DNA of 64,000 nt, taken from Lineus longissimus. Lineage: Eukaryota; Nemertea; Pilidiophora; Heteronemertea; Lineidae. This document shows positions 23,701 to 33,939 of this stretch, piece by piece. Each line of letters opens with the position of its first letter. Position 1 is the stretch's first letter. The notes below the pieces were generated by a model that did no database searches, was not told where the DNA came from, and saw only the letters and a list, made by a program, of their open reading frames with translations. The DNA is taken from assembly GCF_910592395.1 (NCBI RefSeq), contig NC_088325.1:7657501-7721500 (forward strand). Direction: 5' to 3'. Both the position numbers and the translations under genes were made by a program.

Positions 23701-24205
23701 TCCTTCGGAGGAATGGGAAAGAAGACATGTTGGAAATCTTTTAAGAGTTCCCAGAACTTCTTCACAGCGTCGGGTGAAACAGAAGCCTAACTGGTGTTGA
23801 AGAATTTGTCTGCCACCTATACAAAGCTCCAGATGTCGTCAGAGGTTGTAACATTGCTAGACTAGATCTCTTCCAGAAAGGGAAGAAAGCTTTGGATATG
23901 CTGCCCCCCTCGCTGTCGATGCCCTAGATTTACACTATAAACGGGCCAACTATCAAGCCAGTACTTGGATGCAAGCATACACAGTGGATATGGAAGTGGA
24001 TGACCCTATTGACACAGGGGCCTGGAAAGAAGCTAGTGGTCAACTGAAAATCATATGGACAACAAAACCATCCATACCCAAGAGTTGCCGCGCCTTAGTC
24101 TCCTGCAGGTGCAAGAAGAGCAAGTGCCGTAGGGATGCATGCCAGTGCCATAGGTCAAACAAGGGTGTATACCTGCATGTGCATGTCAAGCTGATGGTTG
24201 TCTAA
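20719..24205 (+). pseudogene. Broken copy of an intronless multi-domain family (ADTR / DTDV / GCDT motifs, C-terminal Cys cluster)
   Basis: Family blocks appear in order across several frames: SGHLLAYEAICTIKCEMFLA (20,888-20,947), LHLDTFSAMLP...YDHTNYARWGPVYLSDMR (21,127-21,220), EVHSEFVIGNFSVK (21,285), HVFGLLDDSDGGF (21,496), ADKKGKSLLIE (21,719), KVRADRNLLHRLLNTA (about 21,870), then LDENKHNLARFLT (22,361), NHKKADTRLILHALEA (22,497), IIVQCQDTDVILLL (23,497), FHAVTGCDTVSSFGGMGKKT (23,670), NYQASTWMQA (23,949) and a Cys-rich tail (24,102-24,150). I know this arrangement from large uncharacterised families in cnidarian and echinoderm genomes. The DTDV...GCDT spacing recalls the FEN/XPG-type PIN nuclease fold, which is my inference. 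The copy is dead: stops, frameshifts, an ATA microsatellite (21,228-21,265) and a ~0.9 kb insertion (22,557-23,484). Confidence 0.75.
22557..23484. mobile_element. ~0.93 kb insertion inside the broken gene
   Basis: The reading frame of the family leaves at HALEAIQCGG and resumes at YERIIVQCQDTD. The junctions share the direct repeat GCGGATRT (22,551-22,558 and 23,485-23,492), in frame with the gene, as expected of a target duplication. The inserted DNA has no recognised domain and no obvious inverted ends. Confidence 0.55.
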
Positions 24206-25330
24206 ATACTTACAACTCTGAATAAGTTGTTAATGCAAAGCCTTGAACACGTGTTGTTTGTAACCAAATCAACATTGCTCAATTTACTTTTTCAACCACA
24301 TCAGACTACTAAGATATCTCTTATTGGCTTATATAATTTGTCCAGTGACTTAACCTTCCAAGCCGAAGGTGTTGCCAAATTAGTGGAGAGAAAAACTGTG
24401 CAATTACATGAGTTGAATTCATCTAAGGTCATGCGAGCTGAGAATCCAGTTTAAAAAGTTTAGTTTAATTGTGCTTGAAAAAGCATGTAACTTCAACCGT
24501 TATTGAGTTATCGTCAATTTACTAAAGTTTTGTTGTTTTTCTTCATGTTTGCCTTTAAAGTTGTTAAATGAAAAGAGCCATATTTGCATAAAACTGGGTT
24601 TCTTTCATTATATGACATTTTTAAAACCTTTTATATGACAACCTTTTTTTTCCAGAATCATATTATGCAACCATTCGACCTTTGAACTTGAAAATTTGAC
24701 CTTAAATGTCAAATATTGTATTGGCCAAAGAGTGATTCTGAAAGCTCATTTCCTGAACTAACTTTTCAGACCAAGGTCAAATTTTGTACCGGCCAATATA
24801 TGGATTCCAAATGCCTATTTAATTTTCATTTGAAAGATATATTTTTGCACAGTTCATTCTCGTTGATATGTATGATTTGCCTAGTGACCTTGACCTTCTA
24901 TGCATGAGGTAGTGCAAGAGTAAAGAAGCGAAAAACTCTGCATGTATTTATATTGAATATATATCTAAGGTTTGTTTGGTTGTATAATAAAAAATATGAC
25001 CCTAGAAATCAATCAGAAACTTGTATTTTGAGTTGACATCAAATATTCTTATAGTCCAGCCATTAATGAATTATTGACCATTTTAGTGTGTAATTTCTTC
25101 ATCTTTTCCATTAAATATCTTAATTAAAAGTCAAATTTTTCCTTAAAATGGTTTTATTTTCACTCTGTAAGTGTTTTATTTGATATAACATGTTATCACA
25201 AGCATTTTATGCAAAAACCTTGTTTTGCGCTCATTTGACCTTTGACCTTGAACATTTGACCTTGAAGGTCAAGAATCGCTTTGGCCAACGGGTGATTCTG
25301 AAAGCCAATTTCCTCAACTTACTTTTTCAC
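24206..25330. other. AT-rich stretch with a twice-repeated ~120 bp block
   Basis: About 24,660-24,780 and 25,205-25,330 share words such as GACCTTTGAACTTGAA / GACCTTTGACCTTGAA, TTGGCCAA and GTGATTCTGAAAGC in direct orientation. No gene is recognised. Confidence 0.5.
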
Positions 25331-25384
25331 CCATAAAACAAACTTAAACAGCCGATACCGTCAACATTTATTTTTGGGGTCTTG

Positions 25385-25450
25385 GCCGGCCGACTATGTG
25401 ATTGTATATCTATGTACTCCCTACAACATCCCTGATTTTCAGTCAAATCC
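25385..25450 (+). repeat. Core fragment of the GGTC-hairpin subfamily
   Basis: TATATCTATGTACTC and ATTTTCAGTCAAATCC match 33,546-33,595 in the same orientation and 51,868-51,890 in the opposite one. Together with 33,440-33,600 it brackets the Penelope/L2 block. Confidence 0.55.
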
Positions 25451-27648
25451 GTGAAACGTAAAGAGGGCTGACTTGTCCCGTACGCGGAGTAGACCGTTGT
25501 GATTGAGCGTTGCGTCAATCAGTGTCAATACCGTTGCATTGTCCTGAAGTCGCTGCGTCATCCGTGGATTCGGTGACGTCGGGTTGACCCGTGGCGTCGC
25601 TCTTCGTGGAGAGACGTTCCCTTCGATGACGCAATTTGGTGTCAGATTTGGTGGGAAAACTGGGTTGCGCATGTGTCCCCATAGGTGGCGACATATAGAG
25701 TGTTTGCGGGTTTGGCTCACCAGGTGATGGTTGCCATGAAAACGGTTTCGAAAAGGTGTTTTCTCATCAGTAATCAGTGCGGGAAAGACGGAGTATAGTG
25801 CAGGTACCAAAGTGAACCCTGTGAAATCTTATGTGTGGTAAGACTGTGAGTATGTCCCGAAAGGGTCCATATTCACCAATGTATTGCCAAAGCAGTACAC
25901 TGAAGGGTTGTGCTGGGTTTGCAAAATAAAGGAATGAAACTGCTGAGGTGTCATTCAATAGCAACTCCAAAGCAAATTATGAAATTCCACTATGTTGTAT
26001 TTTGACAACAGATTTGAACAGGCCTAAGTGTACAGATCACAGTACTTTTTGAATTTTCAAATTTGGTCAAGCGGTTTTGATTTGATGGCACGGTCAATAT
26101 AAGGAAAGTTGTCCATTTCGGGAACAATGTACATTGTATATTCATGTACTTAATTAGTGTATCTAATTATCAATTTCTTCTGACGATTTCAAGACAAAAA
26201 GTATCATCCTCTAAAGTTTAAACAGCTGCAATTCAGTTATTTCAAGGATTGGAACCACTAAATTTGGCATGTTGGCTATTTTGGGTATGCCAAGTTCAAA
26301 TCTGTCGTCAATTTTTTTAAAAAGATGTATTAATTAGTGATTAATTGGCATATTTAATTATCTAATTAGCATATTTATTGGTCAATTTCACTGAAATGCA
26401 AAGATTTAGTGAATATAACACAATCAAATGAAATGAAAATACCTGTTTCAGTAACTTTTTTTCAGTTCATGTCTTGGCTTATCGATTCTTTGTGGTGTAG
26501 GTCTTATCTTAGATACATAGGGGGCGCTACCAGTCAGTACAAGTCAAATGGGGGGGGGGGCGCCACCAGTCAAAATTGGGTAATAATACACTTTCAGCCT
26601 ATCAGTGGTTGCAGTATTAAGTTCCGATTCTCAAACGTCAGGAGTTTGCTTATTATTGTTTCCAGGACTCATTTCAGCCACATAGTGGAACAACCAGTCT
26701 ATTCAAGTCAAATAGGGGGCGCCACCAGTCCATTTAAGTTGAAAAGGGGGCGCTGCCAGTGTAAATCCACATTCCACAAACACCAGGGGTTGATCGGGTA
26801 CTGTGAGTGTATGGCTTGTCATATATCAAAACCCAGCAAATGGCATAAGGCTCCTTTCATTTCAAGGAGGGACTTCTGTAAGAAACCAGAGGGTTAAGAT
26901 GTATAACACTACAATGTATAAAAATAACACAATTGAATTACCATCATTCCAGGCGTTTCTGCATCTTATTCTGACATTAACCCAAGAAATTCCTGTCTGG
27001 AAGTTCATACCTGGCATGAAACTGATGTTATATCATATATGCGGCTCAAAAAGTTAACTAAAACCGCATAGAATTCATCTAAAATGATTTGTTTTGAAAA
27101 ACTTCCTGGAAAAAACAAAAGTCAGCTGGGACAACCTGCTACCCCTCCATGGACGATCCAGTAATATATTAACCAATCAGATCGCGAGGTCGCGAACAAA
27201 AGAGCAACGCGCAGGGTTACTTCCGCTAACATCAATTATGAATTCGCCCAACGTCATCGATAATGTATTCACGCAGTTCAAAACAGAGTAGGAAAATGGG
27301 ATAGGTGGTGTTCTAATGCTTCGTGTGAGTAAGTTTACGATCAAAATTTCTTACGGGGTCGATGATTTGAGGCAGAAAGACTTACTTTTCATGGTGATTC
27401 CATCCAATCTGGAAAATATTGCGCGGTTTGATGATATTTTGCGGCCGATTTTGGCGAATTTCAGCGGCTTACAAATTTGTTGTTTTTCCTCGAAATGTTT
27501 CGTCACACATATATTGTAACAAGCCTGCTGATTGGTCAGAAACTTGCATGGGATTCCCATGCCGTGATGACCCGCGGAATTTGAGTTGAAAAGGGGGGTT
27601 TCCCGGCGCTGTGCGGGCCCGATCGGGAAAAATTGCCTCGCAAACGTT
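25451..27648. other. Non-coding stretch left of the Penelope-like element
   Basis: A minus-strand ORF at 25,439-25,810 (123 codons) has no recognised domain. Between 26,515 and 26,765 the phrase GGGGGCGC followed by CCAGTC or CCAGTG occurs four times, three of them preceded by AAGT(C/T)(A/G)AA. Otherwise nothing is supported. Confidence 0.4.
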
Positions 27649-28690
27649 CTACGTTTTTGACGCGCTGTACATGCTGTGCTTTGGAGTTGCTACATTCAAA
27701 AGGTGCGACAAAGTCGGGTGTGAGGACTTGGATTCCGAGTGATATCCCAGCTGATGCGCCGTAGCATGGTAAAGAAATAGTTCGTGGGACCACAGCACTG
27801 TGTAGTGGTGTGCGAGACTAGGTAGCTCAGGTCCATTGGAGAAAATTAAATAGTGGAAACGCCAGGATGAATAGATCAAGGCTATGTTGAGACCGAGAGG
27901 CGACATGGTGCGCAAGCGATGGATCCAATATGACTCTCTCGCGAGTCTGATGGATTTGGAAAGTGGCGCCTCTGGTGGGGCATGTAGAAATTCCAGTACT
28001 GTGATAGTAAGGTCCGGTAAGCCTGTGTGGGCATGGCGATTGAAATGATGGCCTATGACATCTGAGTCGATTTTTTTGTTTATACTATAGAAGTGGCCCT
28101 GGAATCTTCCAAGAATGGAGCGTTTGGTTTCTCCCACATACTGTTTGTGACACCTTGAACATTGTATGCAATAGATTAGATTATTGCTCTTACAACAAAC
28201 GTTGGTCTTCATTTTGTATGTTATGTCCGTAACAGGACTGGATATATGTCCCGTTGTGTTGAGTTTAGGGCAGTAGCGGCATGTCCGAGGGGATAGACAA
28301 GCGTGGTTACGGGGTGTAGGAGCCGAATTGTCACTGGGTTGGCTGAGTTTTGCTCTGACCAGCCTGTCACAGAGATTTTTGGGTCTCCTGAAGCCAAAGA
28401 CGATGGGCATCCCGAATAGGTGAAGTGTGTTCCTATGTCGTGCCAAAATCTCTGAATTCTCCTTGATTATTGATCGTGGGGCTGAGAGAGCCGGGTTGTA
28501 AGTTGAGATGAAGAAGAAAGGGGGTGTTTCTTCTATGTCCTGATTCTGAGTAGGAAGGTTGAGAAGTTGATCCCTGTCTTGGCAATGTGCTTTGATAAGG
28601 GCTGTTTCAATGAGGTGCTTAGGGTATTCTCTGCGAATGAAGTCATGCGCTAGTTCGAGAGCGTGTGTCTCAAAATCCCAGGTTGGAGCA
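27649..28690 (-). CDS. Penelope-like element: Cys-rich region and GIY-YIG endonuclease
   Basis: An open frame of 440 codons covers 27,649-28,971, but only the part from about 28,690 downward continues the RT frame (start of DFETHALELAHDF); the earlier part is a shadow of the RT frame. Visible features are RREYPKHLIETALIKA (C-terminal RT/thumb), CRYCPKL and CCKSNN (Cys-rich, probably zinc-binding), LIYCIQCSRCHKQYVGET (the GIY-YIG motif, about 28,115-28,168), RFQGH (catalytic Arg region) and ARESYWIHRL (conserved Glu region, about 27,930). The family uses this endonuclease to nick target DNA before reverse transcription. The final ~75 codons after SPLGLNI are probably read-through of non-coding sequence. 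Confidence 0.8.
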
Positions 28691-29365
28691 TATCCTGCGT
28701 AGGCGTAGGAATTGGCCATAGGGGATGCCCTTAACGCATGAAGGGTTATGTGCCGATGTGTACAATAGATAATTGTGAGCATCAGTTGGTTTGACGTGTA
28801 GGTCAGTATGTACTTCCCCGCTTGGTGCAATTTTGATTTGGGTGTCCAAAAACGTGACCATACTGTCAAAGATGTCTGCAGTGAATTTGATAGTTGGGTG
28901 TTGAGAATTGAGGGTTTGTACATATTCCTCAACCTGTTCCCTGGTGTTGGTGAACATAGCAAAGATATCATCTATGAAGCGGCCCCAGAACATAGGTTTG
29001 ATGTCCTGAGCGTAAGCAAGCCTTTCTTCTAAATCCGCCATGAAAAGGTTTGCAAAGGATGGTGCAACTTAAGTTCCCATCGCGGTGCCTGAGATCTGTA
29101 GGTAATTCTGGTTATTAAATTGAAAGTTATTCAGTTTAAGGACCATGTCCAGCAATTTGGTGATTGACTGGTCAGTGGAGGCCGGTCTATGTGCCGCTAG
29201 GCGGCGTGCAATTGCTGTTAAGCCTTCATCAATGGGGATGTTTGTGTAGAGTGAGGTGACGTCCATGGTGACTAAGAGGGTCCCTGGCGGGACCCGTCCT
29301 AGGGCTGTTAATTTCTGAAGGAAGTTGGTGGTGTCCTCAATGTATGACCTGGTGTGCTTCACCAA
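28690..29365 (-). pseudogene. Penelope-like element: reverse transcriptase core, broken
   Basis: The RT motifs are clear: SYIEDTTNFLQKL, LLVTMDVTSLYTNIP (motif A with catalytic Asp), ISGTAMGT (motif B region), then after a TAA stop at about 29,069 VAPSFANLFMADLEE, RFIDDIFAMF (motif C, the DD pair) and FLRLRRICSN. The stop falls where an Arg codon is usual, one position after GTAMGT. A frameshift near 28,685 moves the frame into the endonuclease. This enzyme copies element RNA into DNA at the nicked target. Confidence 0.85.
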
Positions 29366-29830
29366 TGGTTGTAGAAATGATCCACCAGCTGTGAAATTTT
29401 CTCAGCGGGACAATCACTTGCCGAAAGGTGCATAGAGAGCTGTTCTGAGATCGCTAGTCTTTCAGCCTGGTTGAGGTTCTGAGAGCGCGGTAACTCATGC
29501 GGAATACGGTCGAACTGGCATTCATTTGACTCGATGAAGGCCTCCAGATCAGGGGGACCTGGTGGGTTCCATTTGGAGGGAAGTTTGAACTTCTGCTCCA
29601 GATCATTGCGGTCCCTGGCTGGGGTGGGGTCTGAATCCTGGGCGGGCTTAGTGAACAACGCCCGGCGTCGGAGACTGACGTGGAATCTGTCCAGGTCCTG
29701 AAAGAGCTCTCCGAGGTCAGGTTCGCCTGAGGTAGGGCAAAATTCAGACCTTTGCTCAAAAGAGAAATTTGAGCTGAAGTCAGTGTGACATCTGAGAGAT
29801 TGACAACATACTGCGAAGTGTAATTTTGAT
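29359..29830 (-). pseudogene. Penelope-like element: N-terminal RT-associated region with internal deletion
   Basis: The complement reads SQYVVNLSDVTLTSAQISLL then SKGLNF, and after a frameshift CPTSGEPDLGELFQDL, both characteristic of Penelope proteins upstream of the RT. It then runs LNQAERLAISEQLS and jumps directly to CPAEKISQLVDHF. In intact relatives roughly 100 residues (the region with the PIVS-type motif and the first RT strands) lie between these two blocks, so this copy has an internal deletion near 29,420. A further frameshift near 29,362 joins it to the RT core. Confidence 0.7.
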
Positions 29831-29877
29831 TCTTGTCATTATTTACATTTGGAATATAGGAGAAAGGGAAAGATGAT

Positions 29878-30310
29878 TTACTTGCGGTAAGCTCTGATGA
29901 GAGCTTCTTCTCTGGCCGACAGCGTCATGCGGTTGGTATTGACTGGTGACCTGGGCCTGTTCTGGTTCACGTTGATGCGTGAGCGTCTCTGATATGGGGA
30001 CCTGGAACGGCGGCGTTGGCCTGTGGTTCGCTGGGTCCTGTTCTTGGACTGTAAGGGCACTCTCGGTTGTTGATCCGATGTGGTTGGGCTAGGCCTCTGG
30101 TTGGTGTGATCCTTCTTGGCTGGCCCCCTTTGAAAACCCTGGCTTTGCCTGTTTGGTCCTGCTGCTGGGGTGCTGTGGTTGGCGAGACATGATGCAATGG
30201 CGTCCCTTGAGAGGGGCGGTTGCCTGTCTTATCTCGTCTCGTCTTAAGATTTTGTCTCACCTCTGCTCTGTCCTGTGCGATGAGTTTGTTTAGCTGTAGC
30301 CCTCCCTATC
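29878..30310 (-). pseudogene. Penelope-like element: basic low-complexity region
   Basis: Two overlapping frames give Arg/Gln/Pro-rich products: RTTGQRRRSRSPYQRRSR at 29,878-30,060 and LIAQDRAEVRQNLKTRR near 30,270. A basic stretch between the N-terminal region and the RT is usual for this element type. No ATG-led ORF joins the pieces. The left end at about 30,338 is the junction with the L2/CR1-like insertion. Confidence 0.5.
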
Positions 30311-30337
30311 GGAACCATAGATGGTGTTGATGGTTTT

Positions 30338-30362
30338 GAATAATGATAATAATAATAATAAT
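30338..30362 (-). repeat. 3' microsatellite tail of the L2/CR1-like element
   Basis: On the minus strand the element ends in repeated ATT units with one ATC, right after the frame. Short repeat tails rather than long poly-A are typical of the CR1/L2 clades. Penelope sequence follows. Confidence 0.8.
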
Positions 30363-30379
30363 TTATTCAGTTTAAAGTG

Positions 30380-33147
30380 CTACAATAATAGTAAAACATT
30401 TTCTAAGCACTGTACATGGTTACACTTAGTTAAAAACAATGATATGATACATAATGACAATAATATTAATACATTAATTAAAAACTGGATTAAAATTAGC
30501 AAAAGTGGTTGGTAAAAAGGTGAGTTTTTCAATTGTCTTTTGAAGGATTGAGTGCCCGTGAGTTCGCGCATGCTGGTGGGGAGGGAGTTCCACAGTCTTG
30601 CAGCCAAGACACCTAGACTGCGGTCGCCATAGGTCCCTCTTGAGCGGGATAGCGAGAGGACCCAAGGATCATTAGAGGACCGTAGACGGCGTCCTGGTGT
30701 CTGCAAGCTGAGGAGCTCCCTCAAGTACATGGGGCTGTTCTCCCGGTGAAGCGCTTTGTGAATCACCAGGAGAACACGGTACTCAATGCGTGACCTCACA
30801 GGCAGCCAGTGCAGATTTTCTAAAATAGGTGTGATATGTTCACGTTTTCGACATTGCTTTAGAAGTCTTGCTGCTGCGTTTTGTGCCTTCTGAAGTCTAG
30901 CTGTTTGGACATTTGGTAGACCAAGTAGCACGGTCCCTTGGAAATCTAGACGTGATGTTACTAGCGCATTGAGAACTCTTGCACACGTGGTTTCGTCCAT
31001 GCAGCGACGCAACTTTGATGGTCTGTATATTTGACAGTACACACTTTGCACCACTTTCGACATGTGCTTTGACATTGACATGTGCTCATCAAAAATGGCA
31101 CCAAGGTTCCGCACATGTGCAGAGGGCTCAATGGCAGACGATCCAATTCTAATGGATGGGAGAGGCCTCAACTTGGACATTTGTCGCTTCGGTGCGATAA
31201 TCAGAAACTCCGTTTTCTCATCGTTTCCTTTGAGATGGTTTGGTTTCAGCCACTGGCGAACTTCCGTAATACAACTCTCCGCCTTACGAATGGCTGCATT
31301 TGGCCCTTGTTTAGTAAGTTCAAAGAAGTCATGCAGTTGTGCATCATCTGCAAAACCGTGTCTGAGCATACCGTGGCTGTCTACGATGTCACCAAGTGAC
31401 TTGATGTATATTGAGAAATGCAAAGGTCCGAGAACTGATCCCTGGGGGACTCCGGAAACTACCTTTACCGGTGATGACTTGGCACCTCGCACACTGACTG
31501 TTTGGGCCCTGTTTGTAAGGTACGACCTAAACCAGCTGAGAGCTTTGCTTTTGACACCAAGCCTGTGCTCTAGTTGTGAGAGTAGGATCTCATGGTTTGT
31601 GGTGTCAAAGGCTGCTGACATATCAAGCAATATTAGGATCAGACCCCTACCACTGTCAAGTGCAGTGTCGATATCAGTCTTAATACGTAAGAGCGCGGTT
31701 TCTGTGCTGTGTCCAGCATTATAGGCGGACTGCAATGGGTCGTTTAGCATGTGCATGTTCATGAATGAAACGAGCTGCCTAGCAACAACCTTTTTCATTA
31801 CTTTGGATATAAAGGGCAGATTTGAGATAGGCCGGTAATTTTTCAGTATGTTACAGTCAAGGTTCGGCTTTTTCAAGATTGGGGTAACAAGAGCACTTTT
31901 CAGGCAGTCTGGCATGTTACCAGACAGAATCGACTCGTTTACACAGCGAACTAACAGGGGCAGTAGAGCCTCGAGGATGTTGTTGTCTCGCAGTAACCAT
32001 ATAGGCAAAGGATCCAGCCCGCAGGACTTGTTTGGACAGCCCCTTCTGATCTTTTCCAGTTCGGTAGAAGTGACAGCTTGAAACGTCGAAAGGCAATGAT
32101 TGCCTGGTCTAGCGGATGGCTGGCACAAGCTAGCATCACCAAAGTCTTTGCGAATATTTTCGTTTTTTTCATCGAAAAAGATGGGGAATTTGTTTGCTAG
32201 GACAAGTTCGTTATCAACATCAGGGAGTTTCTCCTCTTGGTCGCCTGACAGAAGGCCATTTACTTGGCGAAACATGTCTTTCGTTGTGCAAGTTGCCAGT
32301 GTTTGTCGAAGGAATGTTGCTTTAGTCTTGTTGATCAATGAAACTGCAGCCTTGCTCTGGTTTATAAACATTTGTCGATGAACCTCCAAGCCAGATTTCC
32401 TAAACATGCGCTCAAACTTGCGCCGAATTCTATGAGCGGCATGGACTTCGTCATTATACCAGGCCTTGTTGTTAGTAACTTTAATGCAAACTGAGGTTTG
32501 TGGCGCATGTTTATCGACAATGGAAGACATGATGTTGTTGTACAACGACACTGGATTGTCCACGCCCGCTTGGAAATCCTGAAGCTGCAATTCATGCTCG
32601 ATGTCTGAAGCAAATGATGCAGTGTCAATGTTCTTAAACTTGCGAACATTTCGCCGTGGGGGTCCCTTTGCAGAGGCATCTGCAACACAAGGCATGTGGA
32701 AAAACACTGGAAAATGGTCTGATATTCTTTTCACTGGATCCACAGTGAATGGCACCTTAAGGTTCCCAGATGACTGGCAGATGATATGATCGAGTGTGTT
32801 TCCAGATACGTGCGTAGGCTCATTCACAAGTTCGGTGAGTCCATGGGTAGACAATAGCTCCAGATATTTCACGGTTTCAGGATCGTCCAAACGATTCACT
32901 TTCACATTGATGTCTCCTATTATGACATAAGGGATAGCTGTTATCGCATACATGTTCAGGAGTTCTGAAAAATCGCGCAAGAAGTCATTAAATTTTAATT
33001 TGTTGGCCTTGCTTGGCGGAGGACGATAAACCATTACGACTTTGGTTGCGTTCGAAATTGTGATTTCAGCCCATTCGATGGTTTCAAACTTTTTGCAGCA
33101 AACGGCTGTGACCTTGATATCACTTCTGTCGATAACTGCAACACTAG
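30380..33147 (-). CDS. L2/CR1-like non-LTR retrotransposon ORF2: partial endonuclease plus reverse transcriptase
   Basis: One long open frame of 884 codons from the ATG at 33,034, open upstream to 33,147. Domains in order: the 3' two-thirds of an apurinic-type endonuclease (SVAVIDRSDIKVTAVCC from 33,145, IIGDINVKVN with the GD-N motif, TLDHIIC, SDHFPVFF), a linker, then RT with NYRPISNLPFISKVMKK, motif A LDMSAAFDTTNHEILL, motif B GVPQGSVLGPLHF, motif C HGFADDAQLHDFF, and a C-terminal region with LQKAQNAAARLL and NLHWLPVRSRIEYRVL. The encoded protein nicks chromosomal DNA and primes reverse transcription there. The N-terminal part of the endonuclease is missing (5' truncation) and a frameshift appears just upstream of 33,147. 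The last ~40 codons after FKRQLK look like frameshifted 3' sequence. The nearly intact RT frame suggests a fairly recent insertion. Confidence 0.9.
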
Positions 33148-33164
33148 GGCATCACCCCTGGTCG

Positions 33165-33420
33165 CGTCAAGGCAAGCCCTGGTCGCGTCCAGGCAAGCTT
33201 TCTCCATGAGTTCGTCAGTCAAGTGCTGTAGGAGGGTGGTTGCCTGCTCCTCTCGGAGATCAATACTGCGGATGGAGGCTGGATTGAGGAAAGGAGGTAG
33301 TCTTTCCAAGCCTAAGGCCCAAGCTGGCGGGTTGTTGGTGTCCGCAAGGTGCTGGAGGAATTGTGCACGTGCAGTTGGTGAGCGCGTGAGCTGGTGAGCG
33401 CATTGTGTGCCTGACGCCAT
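33165..33420 (-). pseudogene. Penelope-like element: probable N-terminal protein fragment
   Basis: An ATG-led frame starts at 33,420 and reads through PPAWALGLERLPPFLNPAS and IDLREEQATTLLQHLTDEL before a duplicated block (ACLDATR twice, 33,163-33,203) and the junction with the L2/CR1-like endonuclease. The style fits the N-terminal part of Penelope-like proteins, and its position upstream of the element on the same strand supports this. I cannot confirm it without a search; it could also be a fragment of another gene. Confidence 0.45.
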
Positions 33421-33439
33421 ATGGGGCGGGCGTCAGCGT

Positions 33440-33921
33440 CAGTCAAACCCATCTACCAATATGGCCACCAGGTGGCCATCTTGAAAATTAAACAAGGTCC
33501 TATTAATCCGAAACTAATGACCAATCGCAACCAAACTTCATGTGATTATATATCTATGTACTCTTTTCAATATCCCTAATTTTCAGTCTAATCCCATGAC
33601 AAATATGGCCGCCAGGCTGCCATCTTGAAAATCCAACGAAGTCCTATTACTCCGAAACTGTTGAACAGATGTCAACCAATTTCCATGTGACATGTACACT
33701 CTTCAATAACCCTGAAATTCAGTCAACTTTATAACCAAAATGCCATACTTAGATGGTACCGGTAATTTTCTTTTGTGCCATTGAGCCGAGAAGAATAAAG
33801 TTATTCAATGGAATCAAAACTGGTGAAACTAGCCAGAAACTGTTTTCCCCATATCCACTGCAAATGACGTGCATTACATTAGAAATTGGTAGTGAGCACA
33901 TGGTCCCTTGACCATTTCATT
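33440..33921 (+). mobile_element. GGTC-hairpin subfamily element, 3' part
   Basis: Two tandem core units share AATATGGCC, GCCATCTTGAAAAT and CCTATTA (33,459 and 33,602). The copy ends with GTGAGCACATGGTCCCTTGA then CCATTTCATT at 33,921. The stem here is ATGGTC/GACCAT instead of ATGGCC/GGCCAT. The same arrangement recurs at 50,335-50,674. No 5' end is seen. Confidence 0.7.
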
Positions 33922-33939
33922 GGTAGTGTAAGGTGGGGA

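Larger units (their letters stand above)
27649..33420 (-). mobile_element. Penelope-like element (GIY-YIG type), decayed and carrying an L2/CR1-like insertion
   Basis: Minus strand, 5' to 3': N-terminal protein piece (33,165-33,420), L2/CR1-like insertion (about 30,340-33,160), basic arginine-rich region (29,878-30,310), N-terminal RT-associated region (29,360-29,830), RT core (28,690-29,365), Cys-rich region and GIY-YIG endonuclease (27,880-28,690). An RT fused to a C-terminal GIY-YIG endonuclease identifies a Penelope-like element. The coding region has a stop, frameshifts and an internal deletion, so it is inactive. No terminal repeats were found. Confidence 0.85.

Noticed and set aside
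28670-28971. First ~95 codons of the 440-codon Penelope ORF
   Set aside because: They overlap the true RT frame (RFIDDIF to LRRICSN) in another frame; the real product switches frame near 28,685.
31062-31724. 220-codon plus-strand ORF and its neighbours
   Set aside because: Antisense shadow of the L2/CR1-like RT frame.
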